Below, piece after piece: positions 1 through 13,612 of a stretch of 64,000 nt of DNA. The position numbers and the translations under genes are program-made. Each line of letters opens with the position of its first letter. Position 1 is the stretch's first letter. The stretch lies in assembly GCA_013399855.1 (NCBI GenBank), contig VXAY01004352.1, positions 124,001 to 188,000 on the forward strand, written 5' to 3'. The notes beneath the pieces are model-generated. The model saw nothing but the letters and a program-made list of their open reading frames with translations. It was not told the origin of the DNA and did not search any database. The DNA comes from Oxyruncus cristatus. Lineage: Eukaryota; Chordata; Aves; Passeriformes; Cotingidae.

Positions 1-889
1 CTTTTCTCCCTGACTATCTGCACTCACTAGATTTAATGAGATTTAATATTTCTGCCACTACCCCTTGCAGAACAGAACAAGAAAGCAGCATAATGCTATC
101 CAAGCATGATGTAAACAGAACACATTTATTTATGTCTGTTCATTAATTAGACTTTTGTAATGCAGCCAGTTTCTCCTCCAGCTTTTGAATAGGAGTGGGT
201 TTTCATTCATCTGATAATGATTTTACAACTTGCAGAATGGTACAGAGTAAAATCTCACATGATGAACGTGTCTGTCTGTCTTTGGTGGCTTGAGTTTCTG
301 GACATACAGAGGAAGAGAGAGCCCAGCGGAGATATAAACTTGAATTATTTGGGTCTTGGCTATAAACATGGAGCTGGGAGCTCATTCTGTCTGGTTTTGC
401 GTGCCGGCATCACTCTTTCTGGTGCCCACTGGATAGTGAAATCAAAGCAAAATTTCAGCAATCCAGAGAAAAGAGAATGAATAAAGAACGGAGATCAACA
501 GAAGAGCTGTTAACACTTTTTTGTGTATTTTAAGGGTAAATAACCTTGGTCTGACTTCTGTATTACAGTTACATTTCAGCCAAGTTTTTCATGATTGAAT
601 CCAGGAGCTACCAGTTTAAACCACCTTCAAAGCATATTTTCCACAAAGGAAACCAGAGGTGTAAATCTGGTACCCTTCATAGTCTGTTCCAATGGCTAAC
701 CACACTCTCCGTGTTTTATTTCTCATTTGAATTCATCTGGGTTTAACTCCCATCCACTGATTCCTGTTATTACTCTCTGCTAGATTGGTTTAATTTTACT
801 TCCCACACCCTCTTCCTTTCAGATTTATTGGCCCAGTTCTTCTAAAAATAGAATAAATGTAACAACAGTCTGTAGATGGATGGTTAAAG
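1..889. other. Unique AT-rich non-coding DNA
   Basis: No repeat, RNA gene or convincing exon is seen here. Short reading frames occur on both strands, but none has a recognisable domain or flanking splice signals. This is intergenic or intronic sequence by default. Confidence 0.5.
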
Positions 890-936
890 AGAAGGAAGGA
901 AGGAAGGAAAGAAGGAAGGAAAAGGTAGGAAGGCAG
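890..936. repeat. (GGAA)n purine microsatellite
   Basis: An imperfect GGAA/GAAA tetranucleotide array gives an all-purine stretch with only one T. Arrays of this kind are usually polymorphic in length. GGAA is also the ETS-factor core, but nothing nearby suggests a promoter. Confidence 0.85.
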
Positions 937-1563
937 GTGAACACTCTCTCTCTTTATGTTTTCCTGACGTAGAATTCATTGAACTGTCATGATAGTATTC
1001 AGGGCAGTCAAAACTAGACTTAGTGTCATGAGTCAACAATTAACCATGCCATAGAAAGTCTCATGAGTCTGTCACATCTGTCACTTCTGCCTCTAGTCCT
1101 TAGAGTGCCCACTTTAGGGTAACTCAAGATGGTTGCCTTCCAGGCACTCAAAAGGTCAAAGTATAAAAAAATAATGACAATAACTATAAAGATTTTTGAG
1201 ATTGGCTCATTATATCCTTGCCTTCATAAATATTTTTCAAAGCCTCCAAATTTTTCCTAGAAGTTGAGTACTTTTTAAAACATGACTTTATGCAGGGCAG
1301 ATTAGGAACTCATAAAGTTTTAAACAACTGTCCTACACTGTCCAAGTTATGTTCACTGCCCTGCTTCCCCCTTATCTGATAGGTTTGCAACATGATGTGC
1401 TTTCCATGTGTGACTAGGGCTCAATATACCCTATGGAACACGGCTCTTCTGCCAGATCTTGTCTCCAATTCTTTGTGGATTATCTTGGTCTCTGACCTGA
1501 GGGCAGTGATGAAAGGGCACACCTGTAGAAGAATCCTTCAGTTCCTCTGTTTACACCAATTTT
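937..1563. other. Unique non-coding DNA
   Basis: No repeat family, RNA gene or exon-like segment is recognised between the purine microsatellite and the 24-bp tandem duplication. Confidence 0.45.
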
Positions 1564-1614
1564 TGTTGTTCAGGTACTGGAAGAGACTGTTGTTCAGGTA
1601 CTGGAAGAGACTGT
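1564..1614. repeat. Exact 24-bp tandem duplication
   Basis: Two identical 24-base units sit directly adjacent (1564-1587 and 1588-1611), followed by the first three bases of a third unit. Identity between the copies indicates a recent duplication, probably by replication slippage. No gene is seen at the site. Confidence 0.85.
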
Positions 1615-4600
1615 GAGATAAGCTGTGTATTTTGCTACTGTCATGTACATAAGCAACCATATGCACTTGAAACAAGAGTCCAATGACAATGGCTCTGTTA
1701 TCTTTGAAAGCCTTTAATGAGCTCCATATGTCTAGCAATCTGCAGCACAAATTTGAGGCACAAATTAAAATGTGGCTTTTTATCTCAAGGACTCATTGGC
1801 TTATTACTATGGACCATGTTCTGACACTGGGAGGTGGATGTCTCTGGATAGTGTGACTGGTTTCTGATCCTGTAGCAAGCCAAGGTTTGCAGGAATAGGT
1901 AACAGCTTTTATTAAACCAACTGTTGGAGAAAGTAGAGGAGGTGTCAGGAGCATAGATTTTGCTGCCAAAACTTGACTATTTTTTCCCCTGCTTGTATTA
2001 ATTGCCTTAATAAGGCCTCCCTTTCCAAAATTTTCTAGTCCTGTACCTTCAGATCGTTATGACTTCAGTAATAAGAGTCTTTGTGAAAAGAACTGAGGTC
2101 ACATTGCCATTCTCATAATGCTGTAAACGTCTAGTTTTGCATAACAAAACCCTAAGTGTCATTACTAGAAATGAGCTTACACCAATGGCTGTTTTCTTAG
2201 TGCATTTTTGCAAGACTACATTTGGAAGAGAATTTTGTTTCTTGAGCTCATCTACGATCACAACAAGGTGGAATTCTGTTTTGCGTATCTTACAGCACTG
2301 TCATGAACAGCCACAAGCTGTGCATGATTGCTAGCTTAGCATAGGTTATTTTAGCAATCTACCAATTTCACCAATCTACCTGGAATTTGACACAACAGTT
2401 ACTGGCAAAGTCTTTTCTGCTGGCAGCAGAGGTTCATTGTTGTTTCAGCCACCTTCAGTCACAGCATCCCAATCTTAAACTTTGGGAACATTAAAGGATT
2501 CTCACAAGAGAAGACACTGATGAATTCAGTGATGCATTAAGGCTGATGCCTTGCTCAAAAAATGAACTGTAGCTCTGCAGCTAAGACGTGATGAAAGAGA
2601 AGGATCAAACTCTGTTGGTGAGGTTGTGCCCTCGCAACACTGCTCTGTTTAAGGTTACTCATCCTCATGGCTTAGCCAAAGGCACAAACAATCAGGAGTT
2701 AGCCAAGGATGTCCATCAGTCTGGAATAATCTTTGATTTCTTTAGGCACAAAAAAAGGCCACAGGTATTCAAGCAACTGGCTTCCTTGCAGTGGTAGTAG
2801 CAGTAGATTTTTTCCAGTGTTTTTCACAGTAAAGAAACTGGTGAAATCTGGCTATTTTGCTTGGGCATTTAGCTTCAGCCAAAGGCTAAGTGACCTCTCC
2901 TGCTTCTTGTTGATAGGGTGAAATAACCTCAATTTGCTTTATAGAAGAAATTGCCTTGAGATTATCTAATGAAGGTATTATTATCATTATTATGAAGTGA
3001 ATGGGAAAAGTGTTTGGATAATTGGCAGAAGAGAAAATGAGAACAGTGAACAGTTACAACTCTGAGGCCCCTTGGCAACAGATACCTTCTTAAGTGTATC
3101 TGAAACAGGCAGCTCCCTTGATCAGCACAGACCTCTCTGCTGGAGAGGCAGCTTCCTCTAGAAGCGTAATTGTGAATTTAAATGCACAGGAACTGAGAAA
3201 AAAAAATGACAAGGTTCTTTATTTCCACCCCTCCTACTAACTAAATATGCATTTAGTGCTAATTAACTTAGAGGTATAGACCTCATTCCCTGGCAGAAAT
3301 TTGTCTTCTACTATTTGTTAGGCTGAATAGCAAAAGAACCACTTTTTCCATTTGAATTGACATATCCCTGTTTTGTTTTGCTGTGTTGTAGGTTTTTTTC
3401 TGTTGTTTGTTTGTTTGGTTTTTTTTAAAGCCACTTGTTCTACTGCTAGAAAAATATGTCCAGATTCCTCTAAGGAGGGATTATCTTTCTGCTGCTCCAT
3501 TGAAACACAGGAGTAAAAGATGAAGCAAATATTTTAGGATAAATGCTTGAAGCAACCTCAGGCCCTGTCTGCAAATGCTCCTCCGTTCTCAGGAGTAATT
3601 GCACCAGTCAGGCGAGAACCTTTCAGTACTGCTCTACCCAGGGATGGTGATGTCTTGTCTGAGATCAGCTAGCATCCCAGGATTCTGAGATTGGGTCCCT
3701 GCTACCACTTGTGATGCTTTTTTTCATCCTGGGAAGCTCCAGGTGCGACGCTGTGGAGGCACATCCAGTGTTTTTTGCTTGACTAGTTTTAAAATTTTAT
3801 TTGTTTATTTATTCTGACTTTCCAACACAGGGCTCAGGTGCCATTTTTTTGGCCATAATGTATTCCACCTGGACTCTGACTCATGCCAGGAGGTTACAGA
3901 ACTCCCTATGGTGCTGTGTCATGTCAGCCAGTCTGGTTCAGGTCTCTCCAGCACTATCCCAAGACCAAGAGAGAACCACCCTGTTAGATAACTGATTTTC
4001 TTTCTCTCAGTGTTGTTCTGGTATCACATGTTTATTCTCCCCAAAATACTCCTGTTAGTTCTCTCATTGGCATAGTTTTCAGGGAACAAAGTTTTCTGTA
4101 GAAATAAAAGAAATAGCAATCTGATCTCAATATTTCTTGTTATAGGAAAATTTGTGTTCTTATTCTTGGTAGGGGCATTGTTTATAAATGGGGGATGGGG
4201 ACTGACATAGCATGCAAACTAATTATACATTCCTTTCCTTCTCTTTGCACTTTCTTGTGATTTTTTTGTGTTCAGAGCGCTGTTGCTGTCCAAAGTTACA
4301 TGTTATTATGCTCCTAGCTGAAGCCTCGGAATTAAGGACAGTAATTTTTGACTCTTCTAATGAGATGGGAAGCATGATGGAATGCACAGGGACTGAGGCG
4401 CTGCATGGTAGCTGCTGAAATGACTGCTAGGGAAGGCAATTTTCTACTTCATGTCCCTTTTCTCCATTCCTTCTCATTTATATGTGTTCTAAGTTCTTAA
4501 CATGTTCCTGTGAATCTACACAATGCCTTATACAACGTCACTTCAGTTGGAGCCTGTAGAGCCCCTTGTCAGAACACATAATATATACTTACAAACAAAT

Positions 4601-7600
4601 GATAATAAATTCTAATAGCAGTTAGTGCCACATGAGGATATCACAGAGGCACTGATTGTTCTTTCATTACACTGAGAAACAGAAGCATTCAGGCAATCAA
4701 CACAGTGAGTTCAAGGCCTGGCTATCAGCACTAATAATGTCACTTGTTGCCAAACATAAGCAGAAACCTGTCAGAGGAGGAAAGGGCGAATAGCTACAAC
4801 CCACCTCTAAAGCTACCCAGCATGATGCAGCCCAGATCATTTTTCCACATGAGATTTTCACAGTGCTTTTTTCCCCCCTAAGAATAAACCACTGTTAAAA
4901 TAAACCACAAATGCCACAACCATAGCTCTCATTTGCCTCCTGCAGCCTGATCACAGAAATAAAGCATGAGAGCGTGAAGCACCTCTCTAGTCAAGCTGAA
5001 AGAGAGGGAGCTGACAAGCCAGGGAAATGTTCTCCTGTAACCTTGAACTTGTATTCACTTCCCTCTGAAAACAAGATGTCTCAAGGCAGACAGGGGTGGA
5101 GGTGAAGTACTTCACAACATCAATACCATGTTATAAATACCTCAGAACTGTGGTAGCCTGAAGGTTTTGTGGGCTCCATGGAATTTAAAATCAACCTACC
5201 ACAGAGGGTTTTTTAACACAGAAAAAGAAAAAATCCAAGTTCAGCTTGTTGCAATTATAAATCGGTGGAAAAAGGGGGCTGAACAAAGGAATAACTCCTG
5301 TTCAGTGATTCAGTACTTCAGCTGACGGAGAGCTGAGCCAATAATCCCGGTGATACTCTGGAGAACTAGGGTAGAGCTGAGGAGCCACACTCAATTCTTG
5401 GCACATCCACAAACTGTATAATACTGGACAAGTTGGTGAGTCTCATTTGTTCCCCTTTATATCCTTTCTGAAATGGACACACTCCTTCTGTACTTTACAA
5501 CACAGTTCTGGTAATAAAAATTCTTAAACTATGCTAATGATTTGCACAGACAGGAGGGCTTCTCACTGTTCTTGACACTCAGGCATTCTATCAGTTACCA
5601 GATAGAGGGAAAGGAGATATGACCCCCAAACTTGGTCTGTCTGTCCTTTACATGCTCAGCACATTACAAAGTGACTGAAAAATCAGGGTAATTGTGGAAA
5701 TCTTGTGGAGAGTCTGTGTGTGAAGGTGAATACACTTTCTGTGAGAGATTAAGTCTTGGTGTTTTTTCCTTCAGCTTTTCTCTGGACCATAATGAGAGAA
5801 AGAGTCTTAAAATAAATATAAATAAATACATAATTTCTCAACTTTACTGTTAGGAAAAAGAACGCAGAGAGAGACAAATAGAATTCATGAGAGCTCAGAA
5901 AACATAATGTGGGTGAGAGCCATACAAAGGTAGGGAGGTAGCAAAAAAATCTGAAAAACATTCCTGTCTCTGATGCTGTGAGGAGCAGATGGGCTCCAGC
6001 AGCCTTGCTGCTTGGTATCATTGCTGCTGATATACACAAAGCCATGCCCCAGTAGGGTTAGTAATTGAAGTCCAAGAGCAGAATGAAGAGGAATGTGGTT
6101 TAATGAAAAGCATCAGGAAAAAATAGCAAAGTAAAAATTTTTTTTGTGGCCCACACTGCAATGGATTACATTACTGGTTTTGTCCCAGGAAAGAGCAATG
6201 AGGATTACAAGGCTTGTTAGGAAAGACTGAAAAAAGACACAATAAAGGTTTTGGAGACGAGTCATGTGTGGGAATGACTTCATAAATCTTAGATGTATCA
6301 TTGGAAAATAGAGAAATGAGATGACAAAAATGAAAAAGTAATTACTCATGTGATTTAGTCAAGTCTCTGTTGGAAGAACAAGATAGAAACATAGAAGGTG
6401 ATAGGATGTTATTTTAAGAGAAGGTAAATAGTACCCTGCAGGTACTTACCTTTCTTCCAAAACTATTTTTAGACAGCAAAATTAAGTGAATTGAATCTTA
6501 CCTGTGGGAGAGGACAGCAAAATACCGTGCTCAAATCTCTCAAGCCCCAAATTTATATCTGTCCATTAAGCTATAATGTCCTTTTACATATTTATAAATT
6601 CCTCCTGCTTTTACCATCATGCCCTCAAATGATGTTTCTAAACATGCTATCTGATGGTATAACTTTAGAAGAAGTGCTTTCTAAACAGACATCACTATAG
6701 GCATTTTCACAATGGAAATGTAGTGAACAAGTCAGCTCTCTTGACTGCTGAGGCTTTATAGAATCAAGATGTGGGCACCAGAGTATTGTCAGTGGTTGAT
6801 CACCTTCTAAGTGTTCTCAAAGTATTTAGAACCGATCTAAAAGTCAAAGTTGGATTTCAGGAAATTCATATACACCTTTATTTACAGGGGAAAGGAAGAT
6901 GAGGGTAAGAATAAAAGCGAATACAGCATCTTTTGTCTACGTTTAGCTCCTTTAATAAAGATCCCTGAAAAATATGGGTTGGTGTCTGTCTGCTGGTCCT
7001 GTGACAGTGTTGCACAGAAGGCATGTGATGGGGAAATTGAGACAGGTGTCTACCACAGACCTGCTGCAGATGAAGAGTGGTTAATAAGCAGGGTGCTAAC
7101 ACGCGTCATTCAGATCCATGTAATCAGACCAGACACATTATTGAAACCAGGATGAAGCTAAAGGCTTCACTTTTCTAGGCATCAAAAAAAGAGATGTGTG
7201 AATGAGAATATATGCACAAAATCAAAATACGTGCACCCCCCTGTTGACATGAAAGAGACTAATTAATTATCTAACTTGTCACATCCCCAGCTAGTCTGCA
7301 TTCTGTCTCACATGCACATTCTCACCCATCACAGGTTGTTTTTTTCTAGGGATATAAAGAAAACTTTAAATTAAACACCTATAATGCTATGTCTGATAGT
7401 AGTGATCACATCATCTTAAACACAATGAAAGAAAGAAGGAAATATAGATTCACAGGAAAAAAACCCCCCAGAATATGAAACCAAACCTATAGAGGAAAAA
7501 GTCAGGGAGATTTATAAAATCTCACAAAAACACAGAGTAACAGGGGAAACAAATAAGTAACCTGCATGTGTGCAGATACATGCACACAACTCAAAATTTC

Positions 7601-8351
7601 CTCTTGGGTTAATAGCGCTTTACAGATGCATCTAATATTTCTGGCAAAGAGTTACTCACTACCAATTCTGTAAACTTCTATTGTTTCTGAAATGAATAGA
7701 GCATCAGGCAGCTGTCCTGTCTGGTTATTCATGTTTAACTATAGACTGAAAATCAGTTACTTCCAAAAATAAATAAGTAATCCTTTTCATTTATTTTAGC
7801 TCTGGAATTTTATTCCCATGTACCAGTGTTTTCTGTATCTCATCATATTTCTGCATTAGTGTCTTTATCCTGTACTTATTTCGTGTCTTGCTCACTGTTT
7901 GCTATACTTTGTTGGACTCATGAACAGCATCAGCACAGACACACAGTAGAGTCCAACAGCTTGTATTTCCCACTGACTAATGCGCAAGGATTTACTACTT
8001 TGAGATGAAATGAAACCGAGATAGAAACCAACCCTGGATTTGCTTTGCAAAATCCCAAACTTCCTTCTTCATCCTTTCATTTGTACTCACTTCAGAGCAA
8101 AGAGTATTTCTGTTTCTGTCATAGGAGAGGAACACTTGGGTAAAAAACATGTTAAAATTAATAAATTTTGAACAGTTTTTTTTAAAGAAGAAACAGAAAT
8201 TACAGTGCAGAATCTGAGGAAATCCTATTGAAATTTTCAAATTCAAATAAAAATACAAATAAGCACTCCCTTCTGATTTTAGCATAAATCATCTTCTTTT
8301 AAAAATATTAATAATAAAAGGAACTGCATGGAAAACTGAGATAAAGTAATG
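1615..8351. other. Unique AT-rich non-coding DNA with minor simple sequence
   Basis: No transposon, RNA gene or exon was recognised across this stretch. It contains a T/G-rich low-complexity tract around 3391-3428 and a short A/C tract near 7459. The longest reading frames are about 100 codons and lack domains. The parts around 4900-5060 and 5240-5420 are less AT-rich and non-repetitive; they could be conserved non-coding DNA, but nothing in a single sequence proves it. Confidence 0.4.
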
Positions 8352-8364
8352 TAAAAAAAAAAAA
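8352..8364. repeat. A13 homopolymer
   Basis: A run of 13 A on the plus strand, flanked by unique sequence. It has no neighbouring retroposon body that I can recognise. Confidence 0.8.
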
Positions 8365-8873
8365 AGAAAACCAAAATATTTTCATCATAACAAGATTTTT
8401 AACTATTTTTAAACAAGCTCTGATGTTTCACAAGTCTTGAAAAGCAACTGTGACCACTCAGTATAACAGCCTCCAAAACACTGAACTATTAATTTGGCTT
8501 CCTAATTCCTGTCTCAAGCCAAATACCCTGAAGATGAACTAAACTGCGTGTCACAGAAAAATATTGATTTTTTAAGGTTTCCAGAGACAGGAGGTCTTTA
8601 GAATATGATTTGGCAGTTATTTGCTGGAATCATTAAAAATGAGCACCTTTATTTCCACTTTGAATTTCCTTTTTTCCGTCTTCCAGTCCCTGGTTCTGAT
8701 TATACCTGTCGGTGAGATTAAACCTCTCAGCTAGATTTGGAAGTTGTCTTCTCTTGTAAACATTCTCCCCTTTTTGATATACATGGATGAAATATGATAT
8801 AGCTGGAGGGCAAAACCAGGTGTCTTGGTGAAAATTTTTCATAGTGTCTCCAGCTGAAGACAATAATACAATT

Positions 8874-8993
8874 AAAAAAAAAAAAAAGAAAAAAAGAAAG
8901 CTAGAAAGTGAAGGTAAAAAGTTAGCCAAGAGTAAAAGAAGTTGGAAAGAAACTTGTAACCATATGAAAAAAAAGAAAAAAAACCCCTCAAAC
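8874..8993. repeat. A-rich purine low-complexity tract
   Basis: The tract starts with an A14 run, continues with A/G-rich sequence and ends with two further A8 runs and a C4. It produces artificial lysine-rich frames on the plus strand and phenylalanine-rich frames on the minus strand, which should not be read as proteins. Confidence 0.75.
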
Positions 8994-10440
8994 ACATGCA
9001 CCCATGCTCATTCCAGGGTCCCTGCATGCTGTCTTGGCTGTCCCTTGCTGGCTGCCTGCCTTTTCCCTGCAACATTCCAGGGGATGTTCAGCCTAGACTG
9101 GGCAGAGCAGTGATGCCATGAGGCAGCTGCTGGCAGCCCCAAACCAGACTCAAACTGCTCCCTCTCTTGCTCCAATATTGCTCTCTACTGTTAAAAGATT
9201 TTATGCTCCGTCAGTGTGCTCTTTCAGGTTGACTGCTGAATTTCAACAGTAACTTTGAAATTCCCCGCTCAATGTCCAGCCAATGCTTATTTATTTACTG
9301 TGATGGGTTTTGGCAAACACACTCCAGAGATTGTTGTGTGTTTTATCTGTCTGCTTTTGCATTTTCACCTTAACAGCGGTTGTTGCTCAGGCCGTTTGCC
9401 AGGATATTTGGTTGCAGGGAATGAGCAGGCACCTGCATGCAGCCAGGTGTCATCTGCAGCCTGACTGAGCACAGGTGGCCCATGGGCCTTTAGCCATGTT
9501 AAAATACAGTTACAGTAGGCATGAGACCGTCTGTATGTACAGTATTGATGTGCAGTCAAAGGGTATTAGTGGAGTATAGTTAGGATAGGTTTTGGCTTCC
9601 CTAATATCAGAGGCCAAAAAATAGGTTTTTTGGGTCTAGGCAAGATATCTTTTATGGCTAGTGGAGAGAAATCAACATTACTGGAAGCTGATTAATCTCA
9701 ATTCTCTTAAAGAGTAATTTTAGGATGGGAAATATTTCTTTCTGTTGGCTCTGAAAGAAACCTATAATGACTCACTTTGATTTTGACCAAAAGCAGTTAA
9801 ATGTCTCAATCATAGAACAGTACTACAAGGTTGTGAGCAAAGACATTTAGAACTGTCCCGTGTTTGGTTCCTTTTTCATCACCTGTTTTGTTAACCTTCT
9901 TTTTTTCAGAAATTCTCAAGTTTTCTAGATCTGTTGAAAGAAATACTCTCAAAACCAGTCAAATAAGAAGGCTTAGTAGGTTTGATGGTGAGGTAGGAAT
10001 ACCTTTGGAGTAAGGAAAAAGGGAAAAAGGAAAGATGGAACAGAGTAGATAAGTATTACTCATAATGTTGTTGCATTTAAAAAGAGATCAAGTTTTTGCT
10101 GGGAATAGCAGGGACTGCCTCAGATGTAAGCTTCATCATAGATCAGAACTAGGAATAGGAGTCATAGCACTGCCCCATGACCAGTTATAGATTTGCAGGG
10201 TATGATAACTTTCCCTAATTTGTCTATGAAATCGTTGAATCTTTGTTGAAAAGATGATTCTTTAAGTGTATGTAATACCTAAGCATCTTTGTTGCTTTCC
10301 ATCAGATATTTTGCATATAATTGAGGTTTAGAACTAATTTGAAATATGTTTTTTATGCCATGTATGGTTTGTTTTGGAACAGCCAAGAAGGAAAAAATAG
10401 ATGTTTGAGCAGACACTGACACACATGGAGCCATACATGC
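8994..10440. other. Unique non-coding DNA
   Basis: Nothing beyond short chance frames is seen. The segment around 9000-9130 is locally richer in G and C, without CpG enrichment or a recognisable exon. Confidence 0.4.
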
Positions 10441-10457
10441 AAAAAAAAAAAAAAAAA
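10441..10457. repeat. A17 homopolymer
   Basis: Seventeen A followed by a short CAAA-type extension. It may be a simple-sequence expansion; no retrocopy body is recognisable on its left side. Confidence 0.85.
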
Positions 10458-12025
10458 CAAACAAGGAAAAACTTGTTATAAGGCAGAAGGCCCATGCTTT
10501 TGAAACAATCATCAACCTGGCTTTAGGTTTACATCAGAGAAAGAGAACAAAAGACAGGGGGATCATAACAGTACAATAATCTGATCTTATTCTGGCTCTT
10601 TCTCTTTAAAAAAGAGACTGTTTCACAACATCTGAGAGGCATGTTTTTTTCACATCTATCTGAGCACTCTTTATCCCAAGCCATGTGGTTCAATTCTGAC
10701 TTGAGATGAGAAGTCAGCCAAACAGGGTACAGTAGCATATACGGGATTCACACCTGGGAGAACAGCCTGCTCCAACTCTGATTGTAAGACACACACAGAG
10801 TTTTCAATGGCTTGGGTACCGCTTAGCCAACAAATGTTGCCTGTACTGCATATGGTTTTTTGTTTATTTGTTTTCCCAGCCTCTGGATTATGAAAATGTT
10901 CTTTACAACTCATCTGAAACGTAATCCTTGCTTTCCTGTATATTCAGAGTAAAAAGCCTCAAAGCAAACCTTAGCAAAATACAACACCCTGTTTTCACTG
11001 GTTGTATGACACATTTAGAGACCTGGAAAGGTGTTGCATCCTACTTTATAGTAAAGCACAAACTAGCTGACCAAAACAGAGCCCACTCTGAACAGAGAGA
11101 GAATTTTCCAGGCTTTTCTCTTGTTGGATGGTACTGCTCCATACACCTCTTCCAAGGAGGTGGTCTATCCAAGCAGAGATACCTCCCCTGGAACAGCTGA
11201 AGGATACAGATATCTAACCTGATGAAGGTCTTCTGTTCTCACCTGCCTGGAGCTGTGCCAGCCCTCAAGAAGTACAGGACCTTCCTCTGAATGATTGGTT
11301 ATTTACTGCCTTGGATACCACACCTCCCAAGGACACCAACCCTTCCTCAAATCAGTGAAAGCAAACCCCGACGCTGTGTGCAGTGGTCTGCAGTTCTAGC
11401 TTAGCTTGGCTTCATTTGCAGGCTGACGTCGCTCTTTTGCAATAGGTGGACATCTAAGACCACAGGAACTGACATCTGAGGGGCAGCTTCTCTTTCAGAC
11501 AGAGTAATTTTCTCTGCAGACTGCGATCTTTGAATTAACCAGTCATATTTTTCTTGTAGTGGTATATACCACACGGAATGGTAGTGGCGTCCTCAGTAAC
11601 ATGAGTCAATAGGGAGTAAGATTCATTTTTCTCCCTTCTAGTTACTGGACAGGCTGCACAGGGGCAAACCCCATGTATTTTGCTAAGCAATAATCATTCA
11701 AAAAGAAACGAGCTTTTGTGTTGAAAGGGGACTGAAAGAGCCAAAAGCCCCACAATTGCATCTTATATATTCTTTAGGTGTGGTTTTATAATAGACTGAC
11801 TAGCAGCTTCAAGAAAAAAAGAGATTATAAACACTTGGTTTAATTCTTAAAATGGAGGCTAAGATTTTTTTACCACCTCTGGAAAAGCATCATTCTCTTT
11901 AGAAAAGGATGAATTTGTTTCTTCCTAAACTGCCTAATGAGATGAACGATTATCACACAACAATAATTTCTTCTAATTACAGGAAGTCTAGAATAAATTA
12001 AAGCAGAGAAATATCCATTTATCTT

Positions 12026-12027
<2 letters not shown>
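10458..12027. other. Unique non-coding DNA
   Basis: No repeat family or gene is recognised. The segment from about 11,200 to 11,560 is somewhat richer in G and C than its surroundings but carries no clear frame with splice signals. Confidence 0.4.

Positions 12028-12068
<41 letters not shown>
12028..12068 (-). repeat. T41 homopolymer (poly-A on the minus strand)
   Basis: Forty-one uninterrupted T make this the longest homopolymer in the window. Read on the minus strand it is an A41 tail, so sequence to its right (12,069 onward) could be the 3' part of a minus-strand retrocopy. CR1 elements have no poly-A tail, and I recognise no parent gene, so simple expansion is equally likely. Confidence 0.9.
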
Positions 12069-12069
<1 letters not shown>

Positions 12070-13585
12070 GTACAGCAGCATTTCCAGTGTTCATCAACGT
12101 TGCCCCTAAGGCAGAAATGGAGTCATGCATGATCAATTTGTCTTACAAGTCTTCCAAAATAGTTCCCTGTCTCCATTTAGCACTGTCAAGGTTTGTTCTT
12201 GTCTGCCATTTCAGACAAGATTTAGAGCTTCCACACTTTGATTCTTTGGATGAAGGAGGATTAAAGTTTTCATTGCTTGTTTGTAATGAGGCAAGTTGTA
12301 GCTCTAATTATGTAAGCAATTTGCTGCAGTTAGCACTTCAAAAGAACAGCCATGGTCCAGCCAGAGGTTCATTTTGTGTGGATGAGGTCTGTAGTCAGTA
12401 CATAGACTGTAAACTGAAAGGCCATAGGATCTGGGTGCCTAAAATTGACATGGTTTTGAAAAACCCAATGATAATCATTGAATGCCTGGAAAAATAGATG
12501 CAGATAGCGGTGACTGCTTAAGGGCTAACATAAGGAATTCCAAATCTCCATGTGTTTTCTTTCACATGAATCCTGTTCTGAGATCAGAAGAATTTCATTA
12601 AAAGACCCAAGCTAGTTATGTTCTAGCCTCCATAATCAATTTTAAGGGAAAAGAGACCTTTCTGATCAGCTGCATTACATAGGAGGCAGACATACACACT
12701 TCACTTTTTATTAGAACCAATAACTTTATACCAAATTCATAACTTCTAAAAAGATAACTTGTCTTCTTCAAAGGACTCCTAAATATGGAAAGTTCATTGG
12801 TAAAATTGCCCTGTTTTTTAATTCTTCCATTACTAAAAATGAACAATTAACTTTTCATTGATTGTTGCTTGCTTCATCCTTCAGACTTGGGATTTTCTTC
12901 TGTCTTTAATGATACAGTATTAAAAGGACATGCATGTTCCTGATGTCTTCTTAGGTCAGCATTCTTATATCAAGATTCAATTGCTTCTCTACACTGCCTA
13001 TAACTGAGTAAATGTAGACTGGATTTTTTTCCAGATTCTTGTTAGAAGATTATGTTTTCAGGTCCTAGGAGAGAATTTTGGACCCATCAGAGCAGCTGGC
13101 AGGTCTTGGTACTTCTTTGGATCAATATTGTGGTCAGTTTGTTGTCTCCATATACCTGTCATGACCTTTTTTGGAAATCACTGTTCTTTTAAGGTGCGGT
13201 CCCACAGTTCACATGTGCAGTCCTCACTTTTGAATCCCAGATGGATTATGCTTTGCTGTAATACAGTACGTGTTCTTCAACCACAGCAGACTTATAACAT
13301 CAACTCAATACTGATGGCTGAATACTATTACTAGTCAATACTCAGCTCTTCATATTATCAACAAAACTTCTTGCAGTTATATCTTCTTTCTGCTCATTGA
13401 CAAAAACTATCTGTGAACAATGTGTTATAAATGCTGTAAATAACTTGTGCTACCTGACTTAGTGTGCCAGGCATATACGTGTTTTTCTGTACCTGTGAGC
13501 ACTTTCTAAATATACACATTATTTTGTTATTGCTGTTTGAGTTTAGAAGTGCTTTGTTGAAGTGCTGTGCAATGTGTAATGGGTT
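12069..13585. other. Non-coding DNA beside the T41 run
   Basis: A plus-strand open stretch of about 136 codons runs to 12,497 but has no recognisable domain. On the minus strand this interval would be the body of a retrocopy if the T41 run is a poly-A tail; no homology is recognised that would support this. Confidence 0.3.
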
Positions 13586-13612
13586 TGTTGTCTTGTGGAA
13601 AAAAAGACAACA
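13586..13612. repeat. Short perfect hairpin (9-bp stem, 9-nt loop)
   Basis: The arms 13586-13594 and 13604-13612 are exact reverse complements. A further six-base complement (13565-13570 against 13613-13618) could lengthen the stem through a bulge. It is too short and too unequal for a normal microRNA precursor. Confidence 0.6.

Noticed and set aside
8844..9113. Lysine-rich frame resembling a nuclear localisation signal
   Set aside because: Produced by the A-rich tract; the opposite strand gives an equally artificial phenylalanine run.
12087..12497. 136-codon plus-strand frame after the T41 run
   Set aside because: No recognisable domain. The T run looks like a pyrimidine tract but is simple sequence, so it is poor evidence of an acceptor.
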